A stretch of 64,000 nt of DNA, taken from the NCBI GenBank assembly GCA_030710605.1, contig CP092880.1, forward strand, positions 5,054,909 through 5,118,908. The letters are read 5' to 3'. Below, piece by piece: positions 12,251 to 23,801 of this stretch; positions within the stretch are counted from its first letter, which is position 1; every line of letters begins with the position of its first letter. The notes below the pieces were generated by a model, which saw only the letters and a program-made list of their open reading frames with translations, had not been told where the DNA came from and did no database searches. The position numbers and the translations under genes are program-made. The DNA comes from Cordylochernes scorpioides (lineage: Eukaryota; Arthropoda; Arachnida; Pseudoscorpiones; Chernetidae).

Positions 12251-12818
12251 ATGTCGGCGCTTCGAACATACAAAACTTTGACGTTGGCTGAAAAAATAGC
12301 GGCGATTAAAGAAGTAGAGATGGGGATGAAAAAAAATCCGATATTGCTAAGGACTTTGGGATTCCTCGAAACACGTTGTCGACGTACTTAAAAAATAAAG
12401 AAAAAATTCTCAGGAGTGAAAGTGGTTAGGCCGAAAAAGGTTAAGGGAGCCGGGAAATCCTGATTTGGACAAATGTGTTTTAAAATGGTTCAAGCAAGCA
12501 AGAGATAAGAAGATTCCCGTGAGTGGTCACCTTATAAGAAGCAAAGCTCAACAATTTGCTACTGAAATGGGGAAAACCGATTTTAAGGCGAGTTCTGGGT
12601 GGCTAGATGGCTTCAAAGAACGCAACAAAATTTCGTTCAAAACCATTTGTGGAGAAAGTGGGGCCTACAATCTACAAGTAGCCGAACAATGGAAAAATAA
12701 TTTACGGGAATTGATTCAGGATAAAGACGCTAGAGACGTCTTCAATGTTGATGAAACGGGTCTTTTTTTTTTAATGCACCCCTGACAAAACGCTAGCTTT
12801 TAAGCATGAAAAATGTCA

Positions 12819-12853
<35 letters not shown>

Positions 12854-13817
12854 ACTAAGCAAAGAGAGAGTCACTCTCCTGGTTGGTGCAAATATGGATG
12901 GATCTGAAAAGCTTCCTCTATTGATGATAGGCAAGGCAGCCAATCCACGTTGTTTCAAGAACGTCAAAACGAAGCCAGTGGACTATGCAAACAGCGCAAG
13001 AGCTTGGATGACTAGTTATCTTTTTGAGAAGTGGCTGTTGAACTTGGACAAAAGTTCACAAAAGAAAAACGAAAAGTTATTTTATTTATCGATAACTGTA
13101 AACTGTACGGCACACAACTCAATCCCTCCAATGGAAAATGTGGAAGTAATTTTTTTTCCTGCCAACATGACTTCGGTTATCCAGCCCATGGACAAGGGAG
13201 TCATCAAAAACCTTAAGCATTTTTACAGACGGTTTCTAGTTGAGAACATATTGACAGGAGATTCCGAAGCCCTTAAAATCAAACTAGACGTTCTTCAAGC
13301 CTCTCGAATGTGTAAGAAAGCTTGGGACCAAGTAACGTCTGAAACGATCAAACACTGTTTTAAAAAAGCTGGTTTCGTAAAAAAGGAGGAGGATGAAGAA
13401 AATGCAGATGATATTATAGCGGAAACGATGCCTTCAGTTAACGGCTGGGAGGACGTCATTTCTAATCCTACCATCTCGTATGACGATTTCTTAAACGTGG
13501 ATGACGATGTTGCAGTATGTGGTGAGATAACCGACGCAGATATCACCGCTGAAGTGCTCAACCACAACATTGAAAAACAAGACGGCGACGAGGCATCGGG
13601 TATTGAAGACGAGTCATCAGTTGCCGGGGAAATGAACGTTCCAAGTGCGGCCGAAGCAACGAACTATATCATGCAACTTAGACGCTTTTTTGAAAGTAAA
13701 AATGACGTAAGTCCCGCTATTTTCCACTCGTTGAATATGTTAGAATCCTTTGTCCTTACTGAAAGACTTAATTCTAGAAAACAGGCTAAGATTTCTGACT
13801 TCTTTGGCAAAAATTAA
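12251..13817 (+). pseudogene. Tigger/pogo transposase, frameshifted
   Basis: Family role: a CENP-B-type helix-turn-helix binds the TIRs and a DDE/D domain cuts and joins at TA. The start at 12251 reads MSALRTYKTLTLAEKIAAI, the beginning of the first HTH. A shift in the A-run near 12330 moves the rest of the HTH (DIAKDFGIPRNTLSTYLKNK) to another frame. The CENP-B half with GWLDGFKERN and the first catalytic Asp (NVDETGLF, about 12750) follow. A TGA at 12783 and then 33 consecutive G (12820-12852) precede the DDE core. The second Asp (FIDNC, about 13085-13100) lies out of frame with the main 13-kb frame, bracketed by two shifts. The last Asp (QPMDKG) is in frame. The C-terminus ends ISDFFGKN. 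Not functional. Confidence 0.85.
12820..12852 (+). repeat. Run of 33 guanines inside the Tigger transposase
   Basis: An uninterrupted G33 replaces a short conserved stretch of the coding frame. Such a run can form a G-quadruplex and is also a common site of assembly error, so its true length is uncertain. Confidence 0.8.
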
Positions 13818-14921
13818 ATTTCAGAGTTCCAACGAAGCAGAATAATATGTACATTTTTTTTAAACCAGCAATCTGCCTTTTTTTTTGTACATTAATACAT
13901 CAGTTTTGAAATTTTTTAATATGTATATAGTATATACATACAATTATTGCACATAATCTAAATATACGGTAAAAATGTAAATTTACAGCAACTAATGTTA
14001 TTCTTAATAAAGGAATTTATCGAAATCGTGAGATTTTTATTGTTTTAAGCCTTTTTATTCAAAACATCTTTAATTAGAATTTTTGGATAATTCGATTTTT
14101 TTTATGGTCCCTTGGGGTTCGAATTATCCAAGTTCGACTGTATCAAGATATGTACTTAATTCATACTATCCAGGCCGTTCTGCGCCACAGGAACCTAGGA
14201 TAAATATATATTTCTATATATTGATTCAGAGTAAAATTTTAGAAAGGCTTGAAATGTTCCATTATAAAGATGAGTAAAAATACTATTGCCTTATGACATA
14301 TGTCATTTCTTAAAATATCATAAAGCAAATTGCTCAATATAAAAGATTTTGTATTCATATATTTTGTATACATATATATATTAATATATATATGTAGTAT
14401 ATTTTGAGTTAGATAGTTCACAACCTTCTTCTGATATTTATTATAACCCCATATTTATATAAAAATACTAGCTGAATGACCCGGGCAACGCCCGGGTTTT
14501 ACCTGATTAAATGTTTTTATGCAAATACTATTCAGTACAATTATAAATTGGCACCGTGGACGTCACTTTTGTGAAACGTCCCGCTCTAAACTTTACAGTC
14601 AGATTAGTTACGATATACACATGTGTAAATCTTCAAATCGAGCGAGCGTCTATAAATATTTCGATTTAGATCAAGTATTCTAATTATTAAGCGAAATATT
14701 ATTAATAAAATTTTAAGAAGATATCGATTTTAAACGTATTTATAACCTTGATAGAGGGCGCTGTTCGTGAGCTAAGCAGAATAATTTGAATATATAGTTT
14801 TAATATTTAATTTATATATAATTTAAAATAGCCTATCGTTTTCCTCGTATTTTTTTTACCTATGTATGGAAATTTTGGTACTGTAAAAAAAACTTTGCTT
14901 CAATAATATAAAAAAAAAAAA

Positions 14922-14994
14922 CACCCAGGCTAAGTTTCGAACCAAGGTTGTAGAAATACGAAGCCGCACACCTAACCATTAAGCTACGCTTGGC
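14922..14994 (-). other. tRNA-like sequence with A and B boxes inside a Helitron
   Basis: On the minus strand the 73-nt segment has an A box TAGCTTAATGG and a B box GGTTCGAAAC, the internal promoter of Pol III. A run of 12 T follows directly, a good Pol III terminator. D-arm pairing is possible, but the acceptor and anticodon stems are degenerate, so I do not call a functional tRNA. The anticodon loop could read TCG. It is co-oriented with the Helitron. Confidence 0.6.
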
Positions 14995-15337
14995 ATCATA
15001 AATGTTCGCATGTAAAGCTATTTCAGGCCTTACATATTTCTAACGACCTTTTTGAAATAAGTTTTTGAAACATGGAAATTATAATACTTTAAATAAATAG
15101 AAATAGAGTGAACACAAATAAAACATACCAAATATTTCGAATTAGAGCAGTTATTTTAAACGGCGAATTAGATCAGTTATATCTAAAAATGAAAATATAT
15201 AAATAAATAAAACCTACCAAATATTTCAAATTAGAGCAGTTATTATATAAATATTTATATTATATGTGTTATTAAGCGAACTATTATTAATAAAATATTG
15301 AGAAGATTTAGATTTTAAACGTATTTATAACCTTTTA

Positions 15338-17298
15338 AATACCCAGCAATTTGGACTAATTCCACTATACACCCAATCTTTAAAAATGGTTATAAGAACA
15401 GCCCCTCCAACTACCGAGGTATTGCATTGATTAGCAATGTATCAAAGCTTTTCACTTCAATCCTAAGATCAAGACTGGAGGAATGGGTCGAGGAAAAAGG
15501 GTTGTACCGGAAAACCAAGCGGGATTTAGAAAAGGAAGATCATGTATTGACCACATATTTACACTAACTACTTTAATCCAACTATCATTAAGAAAAAAGA
15601 GGGGAAAACTATATGTATTTTTTGTCGATCTAAGGAAGGCATTTGATACTGTACCTCACTCAATACTTTAGAAAAAACTTTACAACCTAGGCATAAGTTA
15701 CCAATTCATAAGTACGATCAGAAAGTTACTACGAACAAGCAAAAATAGCTATCAGATGGAAGGGATCATTCACGGAAAGTATTAAGATAAACTCGGGAGT
15801 CCTCCAGGGAGAACCACTTTCCCCACTGCTCTTTATATTATTTATCACGGACTTAATCGAAATTTATAATAATTCAGACCTGCCGAGTGTAAACTTGCCA
15901 GAATTTGGAGATATCCATTTATTGCTGTACGCCGACGACATAGCAATTATAGGTGAGTCCAGGATAAACCTCCAAAAGAAGATCAAAATACTGAAAGAAT
16001 ATCTCGATGAGAACTTAATGACACTAAATGAGTCCAAGTCAAAGATTATGGTGTTCCGTAATGGAGGTAAACCCTCAAATAAGGATAGATGGTTCTGGAA
16101 TGATAAATCCATAACAATAACTTCGAGATATACATACTTGGGATTCCCTCTGACACCAACAATAACAACTACTCACCCAGCAAATTACTTTAAAGGAAAA
16201 GCACTTACAGCAATTAACGCCACACACCCAATATTAATAAAATCAAAAGCAAAGTCAATAAATTTATCAACCAAACTCTTTGATACAATAGTGAGAGCTG
16301 TCCTGATGTATGCCGCTCCATTGTGGGCAACAGAGCATAAAGACTTATTGGATAGTATACAAGACATATTTATCCGTAGGTTCCTGAATCTGCCCAGATA
16401 CACTCCAGGCTACATAATCAGATTAGAAACTGGTCGTATCTCATTGAGTGTAACAGCTTTAAAATTAACCCTGAAGTATTGGCTGCGGGTGTTGAATATG
16501 AGCAGTGACAGATTGCCGCGTATGTGTTTTAATAGAACACGGGAACTGTCTAATGCCTCGGGCACACCCATCGGTTTCATTAAAAAGCTCACCAATCTGC
16601 TTAACAATAATGGATCCCCTGCACTTGTTTCCTGTGATGATCCTGAAACGCTGAGGAGCGCGATTACAGGGCTCTTAAAAACAGCGGCAGACCAATCTAT
16701 ACAAAACGACCTTACAAGAATGGATAAATCTAAGCTATACTCTCACTACAAAGACATTCACATATCTTTCATGACGGAGAGATACCTTTATGGGGATTTT
16801 ATTTTCCCGGTTGTAAGACTACTCGCACAAGTTAGAATACTTTCAAGTTTTTTTAGAGAAAACCACACCAAGATGCTCTGCGGCGAGGACCCGATTTGTA
16901 CCTTCTGTAATTCAAAACTAAAAAATGAAATCATTCACTATATTTTCGATTGCTATGCTCTGAATGAAGAAAGAAGAACCCTTATGCTCAAAACTGGGCA
17001 ACTCTGTGCTTCACTTCCATCAATAATTGACAATATGACCCAGAATAAGTATATTGCTACGGCGTTTTATGGTTTCCACAAGTCCATATCTCAGAAGAAG
17101 GCCAAGTGACACTCACTCCTCACTTTCTTACTGCTACTCTTTTTGTGTTGTTTTTCTTGCTTCCCTCTTTCTCTTTCTTGTTTTTTTCTTGTTTTTTTCC
17201 CCCTTTTCTTCTGTATATATCGTTATTTCCTTTGTCTCACTGCTTTGTTCTTATGCATACCTCTGGTGAATCCTGTATAGGGTCAGTGACCCTGAATT

Positions 17299-17327
<29 letters not shown>
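15338..17327 (+). mobile_element. 5'-truncated LINE (family A, (TTG)n tail) inside the Helitron
   Basis: A perfect 17-bp target duplication GTATTTATAACCTTTTA flanks it (15321-15337 and 17328-17344). The 3' end is a (GTT)n tract from 17301. The 5' end is truncated within the reverse transcriptase. It is related to, but distinct from, the (TG)n-tailed LINE at 25104-29065. Confidence 0.95.
15350..17109 (+). pseudogene. Non-LTR reverse transcriptase, C-terminal two thirds
   Basis: ORF2 copies RNA into DNA at a nicked target. Visible in order: FVDLRKAFDTVPHS (RT palm, about 15625), a stop at 15669, a decayed QGEPLSP block (about 15807), then an open frame 15895-17109 starting just before YADDIAIIGES (catalytic YADD, 15929). 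Thumb and C-terminal region follow, ending in CTFCNSKLKNEIIHYIFDC, the Cys-His motif of this LINE group. The endonuclease domain is missing by truncation, and at least one stop and one shift break the rest. Confidence 0.85.
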
Positions 17328-17329
<2 letters not shown>

Positions 17330-18022
17330 ATTTATAACCTTTTAGTACTTGATAGAGGGCGCTGCTCGTGACCTAAGTCGAATAATTTGAATATATAGTT
17401 TTAATAATTAATTTATATATTTTTTAAAATAGCCTATCGTCATCCCCGTTATTTTTTACCTATGTATGGAAATTTTGGTTTGAATTAGTGAACTACTGCG
17501 AATTTGTATACAGGTCATACAGACAGACAAACAGACAAACATACAAACATTCATTTTTATATATATAGATGTTTCGGTCTTGTAACAATGGAAGTGAAAA
17601 ATAAACAAAGAAGTAAAGGTAGACTAGACGGCGACAAGGCGACGGTCAGAAAGTGGCGTGATTACAGTAGCCAATCAGGAATCACCGCCACATGCGGGAG
17701 TCCAGTATAAAAGGGCCCAGAAAAGAGACAAAGGTAGTTGTTTTCAGAGTGACGCCGTTATATGGTCGGTCGGATCTCTCACCCCCCTTCCATCCGCAAG
17801 TAGGCTTAGGGCATCCGCGGCGCCCGTGGTCCGCCTGCCTCCGTCCGTGGTCTATCTCTACCTCTTGGAGCTACCATATAGACCTGCCTCTGTCTCTTGT
17901 TGTCCCCGTGCGGGAATCCCATCACGCACCCACGACCACGACTGCCCAGTACATTTGACGCCGGCTTGGTCGGGATTACTACAGAACGCGTTTAAGTCGA
18001 CAGGATAACTGAGGACAGCAGC

Positions 18023-18358
18023 ATGCAGAGGATGACGGAGGTCGGAGACCAATACGTCGCGGATGCCCTCACCAACATGCAGCCCCACTGCGAAGACCGA
18101 GTAAGCCGCCTAACAGACGCCATTCGGGGACTAGCCGTACCTCGCACCAAGGAGGTCATAATCGGCCCCATAGACATCTCCGGCGCCACGAACATCTTCC
18201 TCCATCGGCTCGAACAGACAGACAAGATTCATCGAGAAATCCTGGCATTGCCCCGCCAACCAGCATTGACGATGTCCCATGGCAACCACCGCAAAAAAGA
18301 TCACCAAGCCTCATCGCAGCCCACTCCACAAGACCCATTCAAGACATCCATCTGGTAG
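18023..18358 (+). CDS. Possible gag remnant, 111 codons, unrecognised
   Basis: The frame begins about 40 bp after the 5' LTR, where gag is expected. It is rich in polar and charged residues (QYVADALTNMQPHCEDRVSR, LHRLEQTDKIHREIL) with no zinc knuckle. I do not recognise the family. Position is the only evidence for gag, and the frame ends just before AT-rich sequence with no pol, so it is probably a fragment. Confidence 0.4.
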   Translation: MQRMTEVGDQYVADALTNMQPHCEDRVSRLTDAIRGLAVPRTKEVIIGPIDISGATNIFLHRLEQTDKIHREILALPRQPALTMSHGNHRKKDHQASSQPTPQDPFKTSIW

Positions 18359-18359
18359 G

Positions 18360-19033
18360 AGAAATTTCTCTACAGAACTATTTAATTTATTTAATCGTAG
18401 AAACTTTCTCCTTGGGATATTAAAAATATAAAGTTAAGTGCCAGGAGAAAATGTTATTTAATGTAACACTATCTCCGTTTGCTCTGAATTAATTATTCGA
18501 TACCTTTTAATAGCAATAACATTATTATTATAAATCCATCAATTTCATTATTTTACCATTTTTATAGCATTTCAATTCAAATTTTAAATCTTGTACACCC
18601 TCATTTATCAATTTTTATTTTATTTTAAGCAACTTTTAAATTTTAATTCATTACCTTCAATTTTACATTAAAAAATCATATTATATTTTAATTACTCGAA
18701 TCATATTTTCTAAACTTATTTGTGTGTGTTTTTTTAATATCTTATTTTTATAGCAAAACTCCAATTTCTTAATCAAATACTCCAAACTTTGCAAAAATCA
18801 TTGTTATGTTCACTATTTATGTACACGCCCCATTCAAATTATAAGTCACTATCATGCCATTGCCCTTTTACAAGGATAATTTTCCGCACTAATTTAACCC
18901 TTCAATCGATACCTTATTTATGGCCATAGTATTAATAATTAAATTTATTACGCTCTTTATTTTAATTGACCTATTACTATTTCAATTGATATTTCTCAAT
19001 ATTTAAAAGTTTAAAAACTAGTCCTAGATTTGT
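18360..19033. other. AT-rich interior of the LTR element
   Basis: No protease or reverse transcriptase motif is visible where pol should begin. An inverted GGAGAAA...TTTCTCC pair lies at about 18357-18415. The pol gene is deleted or replaced here. Confidence 0.5.
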
Positions 19034-19049
19034 ATTTTTATAAATATCA

Positions 19050-20503
19050 CACACACACACACACACACACAAAAGCCTTTATTAAGACACACAGGTCTTA
19101 CAGAGGATTCTCCTTGGGGTTACAAAACGGAGAAACCTATGAAAGTGGGAAATAAAAAATGGAGAAAGATTATATACATTTGGTAAATATATACAGATTA
19201 TAAGAAAGAATAAAAAAATAAGAAGAATAAAAAAAAAATCAAAAAAAGAAAAAAAAAAATTTGGAAATATGGATGGGAGAAGTGGGGAGCGAAAAGAGGA
19301 AAGAAAACAGGTATTTACATATGGAACAAGACAATTTAAGCTCTCACACAGCACAGGTGGGCCATGTATTTTTTAAGAAATCTTTAAGAGATTTCCCAGG
19401 AAAATCCGCGTGTTCAGGGTTGTAAGGTAAACACCGTTTTATCAGTGTGGGGGTTGACTTATCGTATCTGCCTAAACAAATAATTGGATGTTGGTTCTGT
19501 CTTTCTCATCAAACAGAAATTTTTGGTATGTTTGAATGTTCGGTTAAGTCTTTCTTTTTTACAGCATTTTTATGGAAGTTATATAGATTTAGAGCTACTG
19601 AACTATTGTCTATAAAGTTGGATAATAAAGAATATAATGTGAAGTGTGTATGGCCTATCTTAGAGAAGAGTATTTTTCTTTCCGTGTCAAGAGGCATGCA
19701 TTCAAATATATAATGTTCTAATTCATTTTCGGTTCTATTTTTGCATAGTTGGCAATACAAGTCTTCTGTCCTTAGATATTTTATATGGTCTTCTCGATAT
19801 AAAACAAATAGAATTCTCAATTGCGCAATGAGGCGTTTAGTCGGCAGTGGGAGTTCACTTAGTAGATAGTTCTCTGCTGCGAATGTTTTATGTAAATATT
19901 TGTAGTGTGTGTGTAGCTTCGAATTGGTTATTCTTGATTGATCGGTTTGGATAGACTGTTCTATAGTGATTCTGATAATTTGAGGTATTGCTTTCTGTAG
20001 AATATTGGGGTCTGAACAATTCTTTAACCACATGAATCCAGTTGAGTTTAGGATATTCATTAAATTTTCTGTAAAACCTATAAAGGTATTCATCAGAGTG
20101 GACGTTTCCCATAATTGGGCTAGACAGATTGCGGGCAATCTGGATTTTTCCATTTTTAATATTCTTAACCAGAACTTTAGAATTAGTTTGGTTGCTGTGA
20201 CTCCTAGTGAGAAGCGTCCGGTTTCCATGCGTAGTATGTAGCCTGGTGTGTTACTCGGCAAGTTCAATAGTCGTCGGAGATAGTTATTCTGAATTTGGTC
20301 CAAGATTTTGTACTTTTCGTTTGCCCAAAATGGAGCAGAATACAGCAGAGTTGACAGGATAATCGAGTCTAATAGTTTCATTGATGAACCAAATGAATTC
20401 AACCTGGATTTCTCCATAATTTTCCTTACTTCGCCGGTAGCTGCAAGCGCTTTGCCTTTAAAGTATGAAGCCACTTGACTAAACGAGATTGTTGTTGTGA
20501 GGG
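19050..20503 (-). mobile_element. 5'-truncated LINE (family B, (TG)n tail)
   Basis: A perfect 16-bp duplication ATTTTTATAAATATCA flanks it (19034-19049 and 20504-20519). The (CA)n tract at the left is its (TG)n tail on the minus strand. It matches the 3' 1.45 kb of the LINE at 25104-29065 with only a few differences. Confidence 0.95.
19509..20503 (-). pseudogene. LINE ORF2 C-terminal part, open frame
   Basis: About 330 codons are open, from the truncation point to the normal stop. They read the thumb and C-terminal region (LDQIQNNYLRRLLNLPSNTP, then CQLCKNRTENELEHYIFEC). By my count fewer than ten residues differ from the 28-kb copy over this stretch (for example EVRKI/EVWKI, APFWAN/APIWAN). 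The RT active site lies upstream of the truncation, so no active enzyme is encoded. Confidence 0.85.
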
Positions 20504-20776
20504 ATTTTTATAAATATCAATTTTAAATTATCTCATCTCATAATGTGCCTCCCATTTTTCCCACAATTATAAATACAACTATAAATGCAATATGCGAAAA
20601 CTAATATATCATACCATAAAATTTCCATACCCCATTGCATTTCATTCCTGCCTGTGTTAAATTGTTATTTACGAAACTCTACCGAATGTTGTACCCATGC
20701 CATAACCTTTTCTCTTAGAAAAATTTCGTAAATTCATTATTTTATAATTTTTCTAAACCTAATCACCGCTAATAAT

Positions 20777-21280
20777 CCCCAATCTAACGATTTGTCTGAA
20801 CATCTTAACGCGACACTCATCGGGAAGCTGAGACTACTGAACTTAGAGAATCCAGGAACCTCCTGGACTAAGTTAATTAAGATAGTAACTAATAAATATA
20901 AAGACACGCCCCATACTATAACATCCCTATCTTTCTTATGTATAATATAATCCCCTCAGACTTAAATAACCACATAAACCCCTACCCCAATAAAATAGAA
21001 AGTAGAAAACTAGCAATACAACGTACAAATGACAGGCACGACAAAGAGAAAATTAAATATGATAACAAACATAAGAACCCACACTTTGATACAGGAGATT
21101 TAGTATTAGTAAAGGCGTATCATCATCCAAATAGCGGTAAGTTAGTACCCTACTTTACAGGTCCATATAAAATTACTGAAATAATTTCTGATAATGTCTT
21201 ACGTATAAATAGACCCAATAGGATTACAGGTAATGATAGCGATACTGTGCATGTAAATAAATTACAATATTATAATTAAG
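20777..21280 (+). pseudogene. Ty3/gypsy-type integrase C-terminal remnant
   Basis: The first part reads KLRLLNLENPGTSWTKLIKI and NKYKDTPHT, the end of the integrase catalytic core. The frame changes near 20935, then 20938-21280 reads RTNDRHDKEKIKYDNKHKNP, FDTGDLVLVKAYH and FTGPYKITEIISDNVLRI. These form the SH3-like C-terminal domain with the GPYKI motif, ending VHVNKLQYYN. The catalytic D,D,E residues are absent. This assigns the LTR element to the Ty3/gypsy group. Confidence 0.75.
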
Positions 21281-21303
21281 AGGTCCTCTATATTTCACCA
21301 CCC

Positions 21304-21362
<59 letters not shown>

Positions 21363-23801
21363 CCCCTAAAAATAAATAGAATAATAGATCCTTTCCGACA
21401 TTTAGATCCCAACTTGTTTAGTCCAATAGGAAAAAGTATAGCTCATCGATTTTCCGAACCATTTAATCACTTGTCCCCCCAGCTATTCTCATAAAATTAG
21501 CGAAATCTAGGTCCTGAAAATCTGGCGAACTCCTCGACGTAAATTAACCAATTAAATAACCTAAAACATCCTGTTACTTTGTGTAAGCGCCAAATCAGAC
21601 GACACAACCCAACTCGGGACGTAGGCCAGACATGGGATCGGCTGACAGCAAACAAATAACACCAGCGGCGCCAGCCGGTAACAAAGGATTAGCGCGGCCA
21701 TGTTGACATCTCCAGTTTCAGTACACCTGCTCCAACTCGCAGGACAGAGAGATTACATAAGATATTGACACACCGGTATACTAAACTTTCGTGTCCACCA
21801 AATAACCTGCCAGATTAAAACGGATAGGAAAATTATTTAAAATCCCTTTATAGCAAATCTTATTTTTATAATGTTATAGGATAGTTTATCGTTTTGTCAA
21901 CCCCGTTTAAAAATTAGGTCCCCACCATCTCTAAAATCGATCCTGCACATGAGACCAAAGGAGACGCCATCTTGGCCTCCTAAAAGGACAATTAAATCCT
22001 CAAAATGGCGTCCATCGCCACGACACTATTCCAATCTTCATCCCAACGACCAACCAGCTCAAGGACACACTGAACTCCCCCCTAGTTTTTTTCTACTTCG
22101 TCTCTCCTTCCCTACTTCTAAAAGGGTGGAATAACCTTTGTATCCACCATTAGCAGAGATATTCCTTCCTACTTCAACAATCTTGGCTGTCAATCATTCA
22201 ATTATAGGGCCACATTGCCTCCCCGTAGGCCAAACTAGAAAGACATCAGCAATCTTGCACCTACACCTAGACATTGTGTGTAAATATGTTCCCTTTTTTC
22301 AGGAACGAATATTTTTGTTTTCTTTTAACTTTTCTCTCATTTATTTGTAAATAGACTTACAGTTTTACTAGTTTTGTGGTGTTGGACTTTGTTTTTTAAC
22401 TTACAGATGTAGATAAAACATTTCACTATTAATCGATAATATCATTTTGTTTATTAATCATCAACATTAATGCCATCAACTACCAATCAACCCTTTATAT
22501 ATTATTACCTTTAATATTTTTATTTTCTTTTTTTCTCATCATGTTTAGACTTAGAAATTTACAACTTCAACTATTTTAGGCACCATTTTAAAAAACCTAC
22601 ACCTAACAATATTTATAATATTTCTTAAACAGATAAAACATTTATCATTTTATTTTTCTTAATAGATTTTCAAAATGTTATTTTTGACGCTTCCCTTACA
22701 ACCTCTAACTCTATCCCATGAACCTTTCCTCCCAACTTTTTACACCCATCAAGAGATTATTGTTCGTCAGCCATTTTTTTTCCATTGATTAATCCGACTG
22801 GAACAATCCTTCCTCGCTATACCATTCCCAATAGTGAGTTCAGGATATTCAGCGCGATCTTTTTATTTTTTTTTCTCATCGTCCGGCTCATCATTTTTTC
22901 ATTTTTCAACTTTTTCTTTTCACCACACAAGTCGGACACAATCAAAATTGACAGCAATAAATCTCTTACACCCACCTTTCCTTTTCCGCATCCTTCAAAC
23001 CTCCAACTACCTTCCAAGGGATTCCAGTTCGCCGCACATTTTTTTTTCATTGATTAATCCGACTGGAACAATCCTTCCTCGCTATACCATTCCCAATAGT
23101 GAGTTCAGGATATCCAGCGCGATCTTTTTTTTTTTTCTCATCGCCCGACTCATCATTTCAATTCACCATTTTTTCAAATTTTCACTTTTTTTTTATAATT
23201 CAACCGGGCACAATCATTATGGACAACAGATATCCCTCTTACCTCTACCTCTCCCTTTTACATCCATCAATCTTCCCACCTCTTTTCACTGTCTGAGCTA
23301 ATGATGTAGACGGAATATCTTAGGCCTTCTGTTAATGAAAACAATGCCTCACTTAAACAAGTTTGCATTGCATTGCAGAATGCTTGGGATACTACTTTGC
23401 AGAAACATGCTCAGATACCCCCTTTCCCTTTTTCAACCTTAGCGTCACATTATACGTTCAGTCAATAAACTAACTTCATTTTTTTTCCCTCTCATCTTTT
23501 ATGCAATAAGATATTATTTTCCTTGTACGATTCATTTTACCATATTTACCATTTTGTATTATATACTTTCTCTTAATCTTTTATCATTCATTTTGTGCCT
23601 TTTTATTTTTATAACCTTGATTCTTATTTCATTGATACACCACCATTACAACATCTTTCTCTTTTTAACTTGTAGCTTAATAATAATTTAACTAATCTGT
23701 ATACAAATTATTTCTTTTATTTTTTTTATAATAGGTTTGTTAGGTCATCATTCATTACATGTCATTCCCCCAACCAAACCTTCATCACCGGGGGCACATT
23801 C
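21281..23801 (+). other. 3' interior of the LTR element, non-coding
   Basis: It contains an (AT)n microsatellite at about 21308-21358 and a pyrimidine-rich, low-complexity tract from 22700 to 23300. It also holds a direct repeat of about 85 bp (from about 22783 and again from about 23048, offset 265 bp; phrase TTGATTAATCCGACTGG). No envelope or other gene is recognisable. Confidence 0.6.

Larger units (their letters stand above)
11751..14140 (+). mobile_element. pogo/Tigger DNA transposon, 2.39 kb
   Basis: Terminal inverted repeats of 24 bp with one mismatch (CAGTAGAACTTGGATAATTC at the left; CAGTCGAACTTGG when the right end is reversed) are flanked by a TA duplication. TTAATTCG and GGATAATTCG words recur subterminally. 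Inside is a broken CENP-B/jerky-type transposase. The right flank lies about 250 bp before the LTR element. Confidence 0.9.
14468..17569 (-). mobile_element. Non-autonomous Helitron carrying a tRNA-like unit and a LINE
   Basis: On the minus strand it starts TCTATATATATAAAAATGAATG at 17569. It ends with the hairpin ACCCGGGCGTTGCCCGGGT, then CATTCAGCTAG at 14468, giving the 5'-TC, 3' hairpin and CTRR signature of Helitrons. It lies between host A and T without target duplication, as proven by the empty site in the 3' LTR. Without the LINE it is about 1.1 kb. It has no Rep/helicase and depends on an autonomous partner. Confidence 0.9.
14393..17983 (+). repeat. 5' LTR, split by a Helitron
   Basis: The LTR sequence runs 14393-14467, resumes at 17570 and ends at 17983. 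The break falls exactly between A and T of ATAAAAATA|TGT, which is uninterrupted in the 3' LTR (about 23876). A TATA-like GTATAAAAGGGCCC near 17702 may be the LTR promoter core; in the 3' LTR it reads GTATTTAAGGGCCC. Confidence 0.85.

Noticed and set aside
17575-18010. Host gene or promoter in the GC-rich segment
   Set aside because: It is repeated at 23.9-24.28 kb and both copies end at the same base, so it is LTR sequence.
22785-23301. Several overlapping frames in the pyrimidine-rich tract of the LTR element
   Set aside because: They are low-complexity Phe/Ser-rich translations of poly-T stretches, and the direct repeat explains their similarity.
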